Positions 49,501 to 61,326 of a DNA stretch of 64,000 nucleotides are shown piece after piece. Origin of the DNA: Membranipora membranacea (Eukaryota > Bryozoa > Gymnolaemata > Cheilostomatida > Membraniporidae); the NCBI GenBank assembly GCA_914767715.1, contig OU612074.1:23174062-23238061 (forward strand), written 5' to 3'. A program made the translations under genes and the position numbers. Numbering within the stretch: position 1 is the stretch's first letter; each line of letters begins with the position of its first letter. The notes beneath the pieces are model-generated. The model saw only the letters and a list, made by a program, of their open reading frames with translations, did no database searches and was not told where the DNA came from.

Positions 49501-52500
49501 ATCAGCATACGATCCGAAAGGTTGTTGTTGAACACTCATAGTGCATGTCTTCATAATTTTCTCTGTCTGTAACCTCCATGACCTGACTTAAAAAAGCTGC
49601 CGCTTACACTAACTTACCTACGGAAGATTTGAATTAAGAGTCGGACTTAGTTTTGATACCGCACTCAAAACCTGAAGGAATACAAATCTTTTGTTATAAA
49701 GCAAAATATGTTGCTTGTTTTTTTGTGAATAAATAGAAATACGTGGAAAACTAGACAAGAGAGACAAAATGAGAGTGTTTTTGTTATCAACTGTTGTAGC
49801 TTACAGCGATGAATAATCACATTGGCTATCCAGAGTGGCTTTATAATAACTCAGCGCTCGATTACGAATATGAAGGGGTGAGTCCGATATGATTACCCCT
49901 TTCCTTGCAGTTAGTGAAGTTATGTATATGATCGGTCCCAATCAACTACCTCCAAGTCTTTTGATGATCATCGGTTTATTGAACATCCTCACCAATCACT
50001 TAAACACTGTGTACAAACTGGATGTTCAGATGATGATTGATGTAACTTTCTCTCATCTGCCAGTTGGAGTTTGAGGCCGATACATACTTCCACAACCATC
50101 TAAACTGGCTGAAGTGGATTGAGATCAATGGATTCAAACGAATCACTAAGCCTGTTAAAAAAGACAGATGGTTCACAGCACCAGCTGTCATTGATGCCTA
50201 CTATCATCATGAGCTTAATACGATGGGTATGTAGATACTTTTAATTTTTGTTAATTTTTGTTAATACTTTTATTGGCATCATAATCATGTAAAAAAAAAG
50301 CTTTTCATTATTTTAGGTATATGTGGATTGAGTTTTTGAAGAGATAATTGATAATATGTCTTTTAAAAGTTGACAGAGTATTTGATGATCTAATAAATCT
50401 TGGCAGAGATAAAAATTATTGAATATTATCCTAGCTCGCCACAGTCAGAATGGGATATTGGCTGCCATTAGGGTACAATCTTGCGATCTGTGATAATGTG
50501 ATGTTACCAGTGCTTGCAGCCAGTGATGATTTGTAACTGATATGGCATTCATCCTAGCCATGAGGTTTACTGCCGTGAGGTTCACTGTGCGTTTGCACAT
50601 CCCACAAGCAGTAAAATGACCCTCCTCTGCCTCTTGCATTTTGATGAATTGCGGTGAATTCAGCAGGCAATGGTTAGGGGTGAATCTACAGTACCGTTTG
50701 TCCCAGCAACAAAGAATAGTATGAAGCACACTATTTTGACATTGCTTGTGGAGAAGCCTTCTGGGAAAAAACTTACATTCCATAGCAATTGAGTTTTGTA
50801 AACACAAACTTTGAATTTGTTTTCAGTCTTACCTGCAGGTGTGCTTCAGCCACCCTTCTGGCACAACGATCAACCAATGTAAGTACAAAAATCAGCAACC
50901 GATGTAAAAACACTAACAAGCGACCATTGTACGTACAATTGTAAATACTATAACTTAGCAATCAATGTTAGTACACTAACTTAGCAATCAATGTAAGTAC
51001 AATACTGAGCAATCGTTGTAAGCAAAATAACAATAATACCAATGTAAGTACAAAAATTAGCAATCAGTGTAAACACACTAACTAACAAACAATGTAAGTA
51101 CAACAACTACGAGCAAAAATATAAGTATTACAGCCAACGTCCGTGCGACATGAAACAACAGATGTGAGTGCCGTCAAGAATTACCTGAGAAATTCTTTAA
51201 CATAATGGCTGTTTATTTTACCTAGTGTTACAGCTCAATTGGAGTAGATCATGACCTTAAATGACGCCGTTCAGTAATATACTTTGTGATATAAACATTG
51301 CTTACCTTGTTAGTTTGATATTGCGTCGTCACGGTGTGACCAAACAGTTATAAATAGTCGATGGTTTTAATTTGCAGGTCACTGAATTATGGAGGAATAG
51401 TTTCATTCATCGGACATGCAATGACCCATGGTTTCGATAATTATGGTAGGACAATTCATGATCCATGACATTTTATTGCTTGATCAGGGAATCAGAATTG
51501 AATACAGATTATTTGACATAGAATCATTACAAATATTTGCAGTTCCTTTGCGCCATAACCTTGAAATTATCATGGCAAGATATAATAAGTAATGAATATC
51601 GAAATAATTCATATACTTTATAGATACTTCATGATCATCTGAGACAATTTTGATTTGTCATTCCTTAATTTTAGGTCGGCTGTTCGGCAAAGATGGGAAT
51701 GTCGGACAGTGGTGGGAAAATAAGACACTCGCTTCATTTAAAGAGAAGACGCAGTGTATGATAGACCAATCTTCCTCATATAAAGTAGAAGAAATTGATA
51801 AATATGTGAGTATTTTCTACATCAAGATGACGACAACTCATTTCGTTGATGTCAGTTTTCCAATGAAGAAGAAATTAGGGAAATATAAGATTCACAAAAG
51901 GTCAAAAGAAGTCATGTTAAACTGTTTCTTGTGATTGTAGGAAGAGATGTAACATCAATTTAAATTTATTTCTTATTGTGTGACTTTCTTGACCCAAATC
52001 ATTAGGCAAGTATAAAAAGGTATGTACCTGCCTCTTTAGGCAACTATTTGGTGATTTAAGAAACACGGGTGAAATAAAAATGTTTTGTTGTTTCAAGGTG
52101 AACGGTGAAAACACGCTAGGGGAAAATATCGCCGACAATGGAGCATTAAAGACAAGCTATGAGGCATTCCTAAAACACGAAGAAAAGAACGGGCCAGGGC
52201 AACGCTTACCTGGACTTGTGCAATATAGTTCTAAAGAACTGTTCTTTCTCAATTTTGCCCAGGTATGATATGATGAACCTATATATCGATATTATAATGG
52301 TATTTTTAAAATAACAAGAGTTAAGTTTAGTATATCCCATCAGATAAAACAATGACCATGAGATTTGATGCCACAGTAAAGTATAATAAAATAATTCTGT
52401 TCAAGTCATCACTCATGCTAATGAATAGGTCTAGGATTTCATATGCAGTTTATAGCATGACTTGGGTGAGTTTTTTTAGCCTAGGTCTAGCGGATCACCA

Positions 52501-53455
52501 TTTAGTGTCATTAGCACTGCACCATGGAGTCATGTAATAACAATATTATTTCAAATTTAAGATTGAAGATTAAGTTTGAAGGAATTTTTGAAAGCCAATG
52601 AGATGAGCTTGTTATTTGCATTTTTAAAAGTTCATCTCTTTCAAAGTTATGTTTGCAATCAAATGCTCATTGTAGGACACTGGCAGTATCCATGACTGTT
52701 GATCAATTGGTCCTGGCTGGATTCCAAACCTGTCAGCACCATAAGTTTCGATCACAACTTTATCTCCAAATTTGACGATCAGTTTGTTCAAATTATTTGC
52801 CCATCAGGTGACAATGCTGATATTGCAGCCTCATATTACTAGTTTTGACAACCTGTACAGAATTTAAAAAGCACACATTTGCAAGCTGTAGTTTGAGTCA
52901 CATCAATTTTTCTCAAGTCATACCGCTATATTGAAGTTGTGAATTACTGTTTCAGACATATTGTCGTGCTGACAGGCTGTCCTCACTGAAGTGGCAGGTA
53001 GCAGCAGGTAACCATTCTCCTGGTAAATGGAGGTACGTTTATTAGATCTGATACCCTTAACAACAAAAAATCATAGGACGTTAGAGCACCTGCCCTCTAA
53101 TGCTCCGACCTGCCTGAAAATTGAGAGCAACTTGGGGCCGATTATGGCAGCGGCGCCCTTAAGGCCCCTTCATTACCATTCTTAGGACAGAGACAGACTT
53201 GAGATTTTAACCCACATTTTACCCATGTACATAGAAGACTATAGCTACAACCGGAGTTGACCATGCAAAAATTTGGGATTAAATTGTAACTTTCCCTTTC
53301 CGGAAAAAAACAGATTTAAGTTGGTAACCATGTTGTAACCCTCTTTCATTTACAGAGTGATTGGACCAGTGTCAAATTATGATGAGTTTTCTAAGGTGTT
53401 TGGTTGTCCTGTTGGCTCTGTAATGAATCCAGTAGACAAATGTAGGGTCTGGTAA
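43517..53455 (+). CDS. Gene C: complete M13 (neprilysin-like) pseudopeptidase, type II membrane protein, 19 exons, 755 aa
   Basis: Exons: 43517-43548, 44512-44693, 45096-45140, 45423-45584, 46239-46322, 46602-46804, 46981-47160, 47679-47768, 48133-48360, 48773-48901, 49282-49380, 49800-49877, 50064-50226, 50827-50878, 51378-51445, 51675-51805, 52098-52262, 52956-53032, 53356-53455 (TAA). The sum is 2268 nt, open throughout, with GT-AG junctions. The tail is about residues 1-26 and the anchor 27-52, followed by [37 protein letters not shown] and KCRVW. The zinc motif is HAMTH (589-593; bases 51415-51429), with catalytic Glu replaced by Ala. ENIADN (651-656) is intact. DAYY (548-551) is closer to NAYY than in A/B, and His717 (53013-53015) matches neprilysin His711. 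Exon 8 is 6 nt longer than in A/B; exons 16 and 18 are 3 and 9 nt shorter, as in D. A possible AATAAA lies at 53730-53735. Lies 2.8 kb after B on the same strand. Confidence 0.93.
45850..46080 (+). mobile_element. tRNA-derived SINE in gene C intron 4
   Basis: TAGGAGGTGGCTCAGTTGG head, a weak B box (GGTTAGAATCC) and the shared body CAACTACTGGGGTTCGG, GCCTGCAAACAGAGAGCAA. It lies between exons 45423-45584 and 46239-46322. Confidence 0.75.
50868..51130 (+). repeat. Degenerate tandem array built on the exon 14 splice donor of gene C
   Basis: From the exon 14/intron border, units of about 25-35 bp repeat CAACCAATGTAAGTACAAAA-like sequence: AGCAACCGATGTAAAAACAC, AGCAATCAATGTTAGTACAC, AGCAATCAATGTAAGTACAA, AGCAATCGTTGTAAGCAAAA, ACCAATGTAAGTACAAAAAT and AACAATGTAAGTACAAC. 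The true donor is at 50879. Introns 14 of A, B and D have no such array. Confidence 0.8.
51415..51429 (+). other. Gene C zinc motif HAMTH (inactive HExxH)
   Basis: Codons CAT GCA ATG ACC CAT in exon 51378-51445. The catalytic Glu is Ala (GCA); both His ligands remain. Confidence 0.95.
53070..53172 (+). mobile_element. SINE fragment in gene C intron 18
   Basis: Counterpart of 14940-15100, lacking the middle part. Confidence 0.55.
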
Positions 53456-53829
53456 GACTCAACACAGTGAAAACTGCAACAAAGAAAAACATTGATGTTG
53501 TATCCTGTATACGATCTTTGATCACAAGACACCAATGTCCCCATACACAATGCTCCAATTAACAAACACACCCAATTGAGTTTAAAGTATGCTTTCCAAT
53601 AACTATACTCTGTCTTTGTCATATCAAATACAATTACATTATATCAATATCACGAAAGTGTTAACTGATAGTTAATAAATTCTGCATAACATAATTGTTT
53701 TAATTCACATTTTAATTTTAATTAACTTAAATAAACAATATATCATTTCTTTTAAATCAATGTATCTATTCTTCAAAGTTTGTAAATATCAAGACTACAA
53801 GCAAGAACAAGAAAGCAAGGAACTAAACT

Positions 53830-54660
53830 GGGCCCCATCCTTTGGCTAATTTATGTGTTGAAATCTTTTGATTATGATACAAAATGTATCAAATATGCTG
53901 ATGAATGATGAGACAACCTTTTATAAGCCTATCGTCGAGCCATCCACTGAGAACATATCTGATGCAATACTGTTAGCAAACACCAAGTCTGAGCAAAACA
54001 ATATGATTTTGAATTCCAGGAAAACTGTGATACTGAATGTGGCTTTTACAAAAAAACCTGCCATTCACCTTGGTATAACCTATAGAGATGAAAGTCTCTT
54101 TATCTCTCCCTCTGAGCATACCAAGTTTTAAAGCTTATTCATAGACAACGCACCAACTTTCAACAATCATGTTGACTATATTATATTATATTATATCAAT
54201 TATACTTGATGAGACTGCTGAAACGCATGGGCATGGATAGTGATGGCCAGAGAACCTTCTATATAGCTAGAATTAAGTCTATAATCTCCTACGCCTGCCC
54301 TGCATGGTACAATCTACTATCAGACACCGATAAAGCACGACTAGAGAGGATCCAGCACTCTGCTACTCGGATTGTGCTGCCATTCTCTGACAACTTCGAG
54401 CAGAGGCTGGACTATCTAGCACTGCCACCCATCACAACATTTCTGCACACCACTTGCAGTGAACATTTTACTCAAATAGCTGACGACGATAATCACCCCT
54501 TGAACTCTCATATTAAAATAAATACTAACAGAACATCTGCTCGTAGAGCAAAAATAGATAAATATAGGCCTTCCAAGTGTAGAACAACCAAAAGACAAAA
54601 TACCTCTTTTGAATTTTATATGCGATTTTTCAACTAATGCAGCTCAGACTCCTTTTATTT
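53830..54660 (+). mobile_element. CR1/L2-like non-LTR retrotransposon 3' end, downstream of gene C
   Basis: Same element as at 15.8-16.6 kb. The frame 54206-54637 reads IISYACPAWYNLLSDTDKAR through to FEFYMRFFN, the usual end of a CR1/Jockey-group polymerase. The part before it (53868-54131) is in another frame, and some bases between are scrambled (a TATAT repeat at 54179-54198). The 3' tail is lost by a deletion at about 54650. Confidence 0.75.
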
Positions 54661-55869
54661 TTTCCAATCAAAACCGAATGCAGCTGTATTTTTCCTGCCA
54701 CGACAAACAAAACTAAACTTAATCAATCCATAAGTCACACTCCCGGACTCTTTGTGTTGTAAAGATCATTATAGATATCAGTCGGTCGACTTAAAAAGAT
54801 CCAAGAATTTTACTGTCATTTTGAAAACTAAGTAGTATATAAATGTAGTTTTGAAACATGATCTATGCAAAAGCTGCTAACAAAAGAAGTTTCCATTTGA
54901 TGTATCACCAACAGTCCTATTGCCAGCCTATTATGAAAAGCTGTCTAAATCCCAAGGGGGGGGGGCTGATAATTTTTTATAATAAAAATAATAAGGTAAA
55001 AGAAGTTAACAGGTAAAACAAAGGTTAACATTCGGGACACATTTCATCGATCTTGACAGTGATGTCACTTTATTCTCGACAGCAGGCTGTTTTGAGTTTT
55101 TCAGGTAAAAATATGCCGACTTGGTTATTTCATGACTCCTTCCATTGCAAACAAATTCTGATTCCCAGTTAATTTCTCGTTACAGAATATAGGGCAGAAT
55201 TTTAAGTGTAAACAGTTAAAAGTGTTTCATGGTTGATATTTAATATTTGAATTTTATGCTCTGTTAAGTAAATGATCAGGGGAGGTAACTTTAACAAATT
55301 TGGCCAAATATTCGAAACATTATTTGACTGAAACGATTTACAAAAAACAACATCAGATCAACAGTGTCAAAGGAACCATCAACCAGGAAATTGGATGACA
55401 TATTTATGAACTATTGAATAACAATTTATCAAGCCTCAAAGACCCATATTTTGATCAAATATGCCTGCGCTTTGTATAGACACTTGCTGTTTTCACAGCT
55501 TAGCTGTTTGAAACATACTTTGATGAGACCAAACATGATAAAAGAGTAGTATAAATGTGAGTTTCACAGCTGCAGTTAAAATAGATGCTCCTTAGTCCAG
55601 GCTAGTGCCTGCTGTACACTTATATCTTGGGATTCAGGAGTGGTACAATGGATCAGAGTCTAGGCTAATGATCTTTGAGGTTAAGGCAGTCAGTTCTGAT
55701 TCTGTACTGCAAGACCATTCATCCTAACCACGTCTTTTGAAAGCGGACCAGACCTACCAGAGGTTCATTGTGTGGTTGCACACTCCACACACAATAAAAA
55801 GAATCCTCTCTGCCTATTTGACATGAATGTTGTGATGACCAATCGATTTTAAGATTTTGTGTTTCTGAT

Positions 55870-57000
55870 GCAGTCAGCTCCAAATCTGTTCGAATGGTCC
55901 AGAAGGGATTTCCCCTTCGCGAAAGCGGAACTTAGAAATAAATAGCTTTATCGGGTTTATTATTTGTACTCCACAATAGACACTCTTAATGAGACTGACC
56001 TTGAATATCGACGCCTAATAAAAATCAGATTCGTCACCATTCTCTTTTATAAGGAAGCAGTTTAATGACACCACACTGTGATATTGCACATTCAATTCCA
56101 AGCTACCTTAGAACCATCCGGACTGTAATCTCTTGAACAATTGATCCGGAATAGCAGGGCGTCAGGGTATGGTATGCATCTGAGCTTAACATTTAACATA
56201 AGACTCATGAATTGAAAAAGCTAGCTTTAGAATTGGTAGATATGACAGTCCATTGATACAAATATCCATTACTAGCACATATCAAAATTCCGGTTGAACA
56301 AATACTTTAAGAACTAAAACACTGTGACAAAACACGACAATAAATTTCACGAGACCATTTTAAACCATTTTTAAAATTACCCAAAGACCAAAGCATGGTA
56401 TAGTCAGGCAGTTACTCATGATAGTTTTGTAAGATTTGCATGATAAAAAGTACAATACTCTGCTTGGCATGAGTTATTGATGGTGGAAAGATTGCCTTCC
56501 ATAAGGGAAAGAAACTCCCATTCTCTGCACTGTGATGTCACAGTCTCCCAAATGTGCAGTACAAGAAACATGAATGCGGTTTTGTGACAAAGATCAAGCA
56601 CAAAAGTCCTACACAGTTATGATATTAGTAGATAAAACCCATTTGCTATCTTTTATAACTGACATATCATTTTTGTGTAAATAAATATTAGTGTTATATT
56701 TTCTCATTTCATAACTCAATAATAGGGACAATTTATCATAATCATTGTGCAGAAACACTGCCGGGTTGACAGACTGTTGCCTTTTAAGAAAAGGGTGCAA
56801 AAGGAACTCATGCAACTTGCAAATTGAGGCGCTTTAACCAGATCTTTTTACTAATTAATTATATCTCACATAACAGATAGTCCATACTTCGATAAATTCT
56901 GAACTCATTCACAATTATTAAACCCTACGCTTTTACGGTTGATAAAACTCGAATCAGCTAGAATGTCTCCAATCACCTGCACTTTTCAAAAATCAAGGCT
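55870..57000. other. Spacer after the duplicated unit, no gene recognised
   Basis: Unique sequence between the end of the B+C unit and the orphan terminal exon. No M13 exon found on either strand. Confidence 0.5.
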
Positions 57001-57016
57001 TTCTTTTTTCTCATAG

Positions 57017-57104
57017 TGATTGGTCGAATTACGGTGAGTTCTTCAAGGCTGGCTGCCTTGTGGGTTCAGCGTTGCACCCGGAACACAAATGCAAGGTCTG
57101 GTAA
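57017..57104 (+). pseudogene. Orphan M13 terminal exon (remnant or alternative last exon)
   Basis: After a pyrimidine-rich tract and TAG (57014-57016) an open frame reads SDWSNYGEF, an AGC segment and KCKVW, then TAA (57102-57104). It aligns with the terminal exon of gene C (SNYDEF, FGC, KCRVW), with about three residues missing near the start. The two C-terminal cysteines and the final VW are kept. The splice phase fits the gene C exon 18 donor (AG plus one base). No other M13 exon was found between 53.5 and 57.0 kb on this strand. It is either a relic of a lost paralogue or an alternative last exon for gene C, 3.6 kb downstream. Confidence 0.75.
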
Positions 57105-57109
57105 GGGGA

Positions 57110-58500
57110 CTGAATACACTGATAAATCAAACGAAGAGATTATGACTCCGATACTGTACCCTTTATGGAGGGTCAATGTCAACGATTCAGCAGTCACTAT
57201 TCACTATGGGCTTTTGTTAATGAACTACAGCACTGAAGATATTACTGCATACCCTTATTGCATATAAATTTTTTTATTATTCACATGTACCTTGTTACAA
57301 ATGATATCATAATCTTTCTTGATGCCAACAATCTTTGTATTCAGGAGTGATCTTTATGTCCTTTTTTTTAATTTATATAATTTTATCACCAAGCAATAAT
57401 AAGTACAATTTAACATTTTGAAAGACTGTAAAACTGTGACTTGAATGGTATAACTTTCTTCCTCTCTGATGACTTTCCAAGTGATGAGTTACTTGTCTGG
57501 TGAACAGGCTAGTCTTAGATACATTCATAAATCATAAATATGAGAGGGCACCAGTACTCATTAAAAATTAAAACCAAATCAAACACAAATCTCTTTCTAC
57601 AAAATACCAATGATAACTTCTTCGTTTCTTATAAGGAGAATAAAAAAGTGACCAATGAAAACACAATACAGAGTTAAAAGGTAGATCATTTCATGGTACC
57701 CATTTTACAGAGTATCGGAGACTTTCCAGTAATGTTTAGAAAGCCATTATCAACAGTTCACGGTGTCTCTACATTGTGTTAGTATATTGAATCGTCAGTC
57801 TTGACATCTCACTGCATTGATTGAAAGATATAAACATACCTCATACACCACCTTAGGGGTTAAAGGGCCTAGTTTTGCAAACATCTGGCGTTTATTTCAA
57901 TCTGATTTTGCTGTTATAAAAGCTGTCATCTAAAGCAAACAAATAATCTGAATTATGTGATGGTCAGAAACGCATATTTTTAGTTGCACTCAATGATAGC
58001 ATGTATCTAAAAAAACATCTGAAGAATGTTGCAAAGAATTCTGTCTGGGAAATCTGTAGTGTGAATGCAGCTTTTCTTTTCTGACTCTATCTGGACTTGT
58101 TCAGATCTGAGATAATGGCTGATTTCTACATTACTAAGTTTCAGAATTCCAAAAAAAATTGTTTAGCAACCTGCTTCTTGTGGTCATATCTTCCTAATGT
58201 CTTAGGGTTTACTTTTAATATAAAAAGTGTCTGTAGTCTTTAAATTTTCATCTACAAAACATAAAATTGGTTCCTTGTCTCTTCCGGCTAATATCGTTTT
58301 CAGCAATTTAATTGACTTGGTGTAGGTACTTGGACAGAGATTGAAGCCACTGCAGGATGACTGATTACCCTTCTACAGTTTGTGGTAATTACAGTCACCA
58401 CACGAAGTGTGATTGAGCGAGGTTATGACCTAATATCACTCTACCTTCGGTTAACAATCTCACAAAATCACCCCGGATAGCGCACTGAGCCACACCAGGC
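57110..58500. other. Spacer, no gene recognised
   Basis: AT-rich with homopolymer runs. The text GTAGTGTGAATGCAGCTT at about 58059 recalls the internal and terminal sequence of the 21.1 kb TIR element, but no second end was found. Confidence 0.4.
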
Positions 58501-58524
58501 ACACATGAGTAACACAGCAGACCA

Positions 58525-58565
58525 CCACCGCACCTGCACCGCACCTGCACCGCATCTTCACCGCA
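58525..58565 (+). repeat. Short CACCGCACCTG tandem repeat
   Basis: CACCGCACCTG repeats about three to four times, about 60 bp before the tRNA-Lys gene. Confidence 0.6.
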
Positions 58566-58625
58566 TAACTGCTTATTGACTACCTAAACATTGTTTCAAA
58601 CAGAGTTTTCAATGCAATATAAGTA

Positions 58626-58698
58626 GCCCGGATAGCTCAGTCGGTAGAGCATCAGACTTTTAATCTGAGGGTCCAGGGTTCGAGTCCCTGTTCGGGCG
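58626..58698 (+). tRNA. tRNA-Lys (anticodon UUU)
   Basis: A 73-nt cloverleaf: acceptor stem GCCCGGA with TTCGGGC (one G-T pair), D-arm GCTCAGTCGGTAGAGC, anticodon stem TCAGA/TCTGA with loop CTTTTAA (anticodon TTT at 58659-58661), T-arm CAGGGTTCGAGTCCCTG, discriminator G. A and B boxes are intact, and a T-run (58708-58711) follows as a likely Pol III terminator. No intron. Unlike the SINE heads in this window, all four stems pair. Confidence 0.96.
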
Positions 58699-59214
58699 TA
58701 AGCTTAGTTTTAATAAATGATTGTGAGTGACTAGCAAAAATAGCATAGCAGCCAAGCAAGGGCAGCCAAGCAAGGAGCTTGCAAACAAGAATCTTAAGGC
58801 ACGTCAAACTATCCCATTCTGAACCATAATGGGGGTATGGTTCTCCAGTCCCTTAGCACTAGGATAGTATATGTAGTATCATGCATATTTAGAATAATGA
58901 CTCTCAAAAGAAGATGGCTGCTGTTTCCATCAAATGGGATGTTTACTGACATGTTGTGTTGACCCAGGTAATTGCTCTTATTTTAACAGCACTAATTTAT
59001 AATCATTTTTATATTTTTATATTTCTATACAACTTCTATGCAAACTGATGATGTGAAAACATGCAAATCCAGATTAGAGCAGAAAATTCTACTCATGTTT
59101 TTATTTCTAAAATATCATAGCTACCTTTTTATCCCCATGCGATTACCACGGTCCTTCTCCTAGTCTCAGGAAAACTGACATTAGAGACAGAGACAAACAA
59201 CTCAATTCTCTGAC

Positions 59215-59660
59215 TATGTATGAGTTGTACTATGCTCAATGTGGTGAATTTGGGTAGGGACAGTGGAGAGTGGACAGGTACCTTGACTATAGCGATTTTG
59301 CGCCGATGAGTTGATGGAAAGCAAACCTCCCTGCACCAATTTGGCTTAGAGTACAAGCATGGGAGTGATGGGACGAAAATTGTTGCTCTGAAACAATGGA
59401 GACTTTGCAGCCTCCTGGTTGCACAACAACGTAAACACACTGATTATGTCAAAATATACCGAGACTGACAATAGGTACTGAGGGCTTGATGAGATGGATT
59501 TAGATGCTCATCTATACATAATGATGGATTCATACTGCTTTGGCTGGCAATGAATAGGTTGTACTAGAGAAGGTCTTGAAACAGCGCTTGACTCATGGTT
59601 TTGAGCTAAACACTCCTGTGGAGCTTGATCTGCAGTAGTATGCCACCACTGCATGTTGTA
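59215..59660 (-). repeat. Dispersed repeat, copy 3
   Basis: Reverse complement carries GATACAACATGCAGTGGTGG, ACATAATCAGTGTGTTTACG and CAACTCATCGGCGCAAAATC, matching 34545-34890. A 103-codon minus-strand frame inside (59440-59129) is incidental; the same region in the other copies is not open. Confidence 0.6.
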
Positions 59661-61326
59661 TCATTGTTCGAATTTGTGCTCTATGAAAATAAACAAAGTA
59701 ATTACAGTTATTTGTCATGGATAGCAGTATAATAACTACGATGCATACAACAATGTACAAACATTTCATAGACAAACCTAGTGTGACTGTAGAAATAACT
59801 CATAATAATAATAGCACATAAAGGAAACATTATTACGAAAATTATCGCCAAAAATTTACTTACAAATATAAGATCAATCCAGTTTTAAATTGAGACCAGT
59901 ATAGAGTAGTAAAAATCATCAAACCAGCATCAGCTTAAACAATTATGAAAACGTTGGACTTCAGTTCATTTCTGAATGACAGATAACATCCATTATACAG
60001 CATGGCAGAAAATTCATACCACAAAGATAACGTACACAGATTATTATTTTGTTTAGTAGACAAAATTTACAGTAACTAACTGATAAATATTACAAGTAAG
60101 CAGCTTACTGACATGGTGTCTTGTGTGTGGCTACAGATTGGGCTAATTGTTCCCTATGACAATACAGTTGCCATAACAGTGTGCAGTGACAATAATATAT
60201 AATGTTGATATAATGACATGGAATGGAATTTACGAAGCGGGATTAAATTTTTGCCTGATACAAAAAATAGTGTTCCAGTAATACTCAACTTGCCTCTTTT
60301 GTATAGCTGAAATAGTTGATATAGTCGATATAGTTGATATAGTCGATATAGCTGACAGTTGATATATTTGATATTGTTACAGTAGTCATAGTAAGGTGAG
60401 TGTAGTAATACGCCGTTAATTAACCTCTGGCCACACTGGTAGACAAATGCTAAGTGGAGTATATTGCCTCCAAGTTATCGAGTGGAGAAAAGTTAGAAAA
60501 GATAATTCCGAGCACAGATATGAGCAGCGGAATAAAACAAAATTATTCCCTAAACTTATCAGTGACAGTTCTAGATGAATTACTTCTGATAGACTGACTG
60601 TGTCTGAGCATTTAGGTATTAAATTGATATTAGTGGGGTTTTTTTTTTCTTCTGATGCGATACTCTCTAGTCTAACAAATAAGTATCTTAACTGATCTGT
60701 ACACAGAAATAATTTGCCATATTGTAATTAAAAATCCAGTTGCCCTTTGACCATGTTTGAAATTCTGCAACAGGTCTTGTTTCAGAACCTCCAACCTGCC
60801 TATTTTTATTTCTTGTTCTTTTTTTGTTTAGACAATGAGGTCCCAAGCATTGAACATGACAAGCGGAACTACAACACACATCCCTCTATCTAACAAACAA
60901 CATAAGCATTCATTCAAGTTCTTGGGCACGGTGTCCATTAGATTGACAGGACCGCACCAGATTAATCAGAATGTAATATAATAAAACAAGGACCCTGCCA
61001 GCAATACACCAAGTAGTCTTTGAACATCACCTGTAATTATTGTGTAGGGTGACGAGATTTGTTGCTCATAGTTATTATTTCAATCATAATCAAAGATAAT
61101 AAAAAAATGATTTTTATCCTAATTTCATTAAGATTTTTATTTACAATTGTCACTTAATGATAATATTCAAAGGTTGTAGAATGTTAAATGTGTATTATTT
61201 AATAATTAATAGTAAGTAGTGTATAGTAATTTTGATGTCCTGAGAGTTCCGACCCAGTGTCAGACTGGTACAGCTTAGACAGAATTATCCTATATTTTCC
61301 TCTTGCTGTTTCCAGTGTGTTGAGTC
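59661..61326. other. Spacer downstream of gene D
   Basis: No gene recognised. Probably contains the gene D 3' UTR (minus strand). Includes the 18-bp tandem repeat at 60305. Confidence 0.5.
60305..60375 (+). repeat. 18-bp tandem repeat
   Basis: Units of GTTGATATAGTCGATATA, two to three clear copies plus degenerate ones. Confidence 0.7.

Larger units (their letters stand above)
30557..55866 (+). repeat. Right copy of the two-gene tandem duplication (B + C)
   Basis: Partner of 1-17830. The difference in length is mostly explained by the two deletions in C' (exons 2-10 and 12-17), plus smaller indels such as extra sequence at 33126-33428, 34538-35387 and 41338-41577 here. The unit must extend left of 30557 to include B exons 1-4, because A needs the same exons. 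Confidence 0.88.

Noticed and set aside
50868-51130. CRISPR-like spaced repeats
   Set aside because: Units are degenerate, spacers are not unique sequences of fixed length and the host is an animal.
59129-59440. 103-codon minus-strand frame
   Set aside because: It lies in a dispersed repeat whose other copies are not open in this frame.
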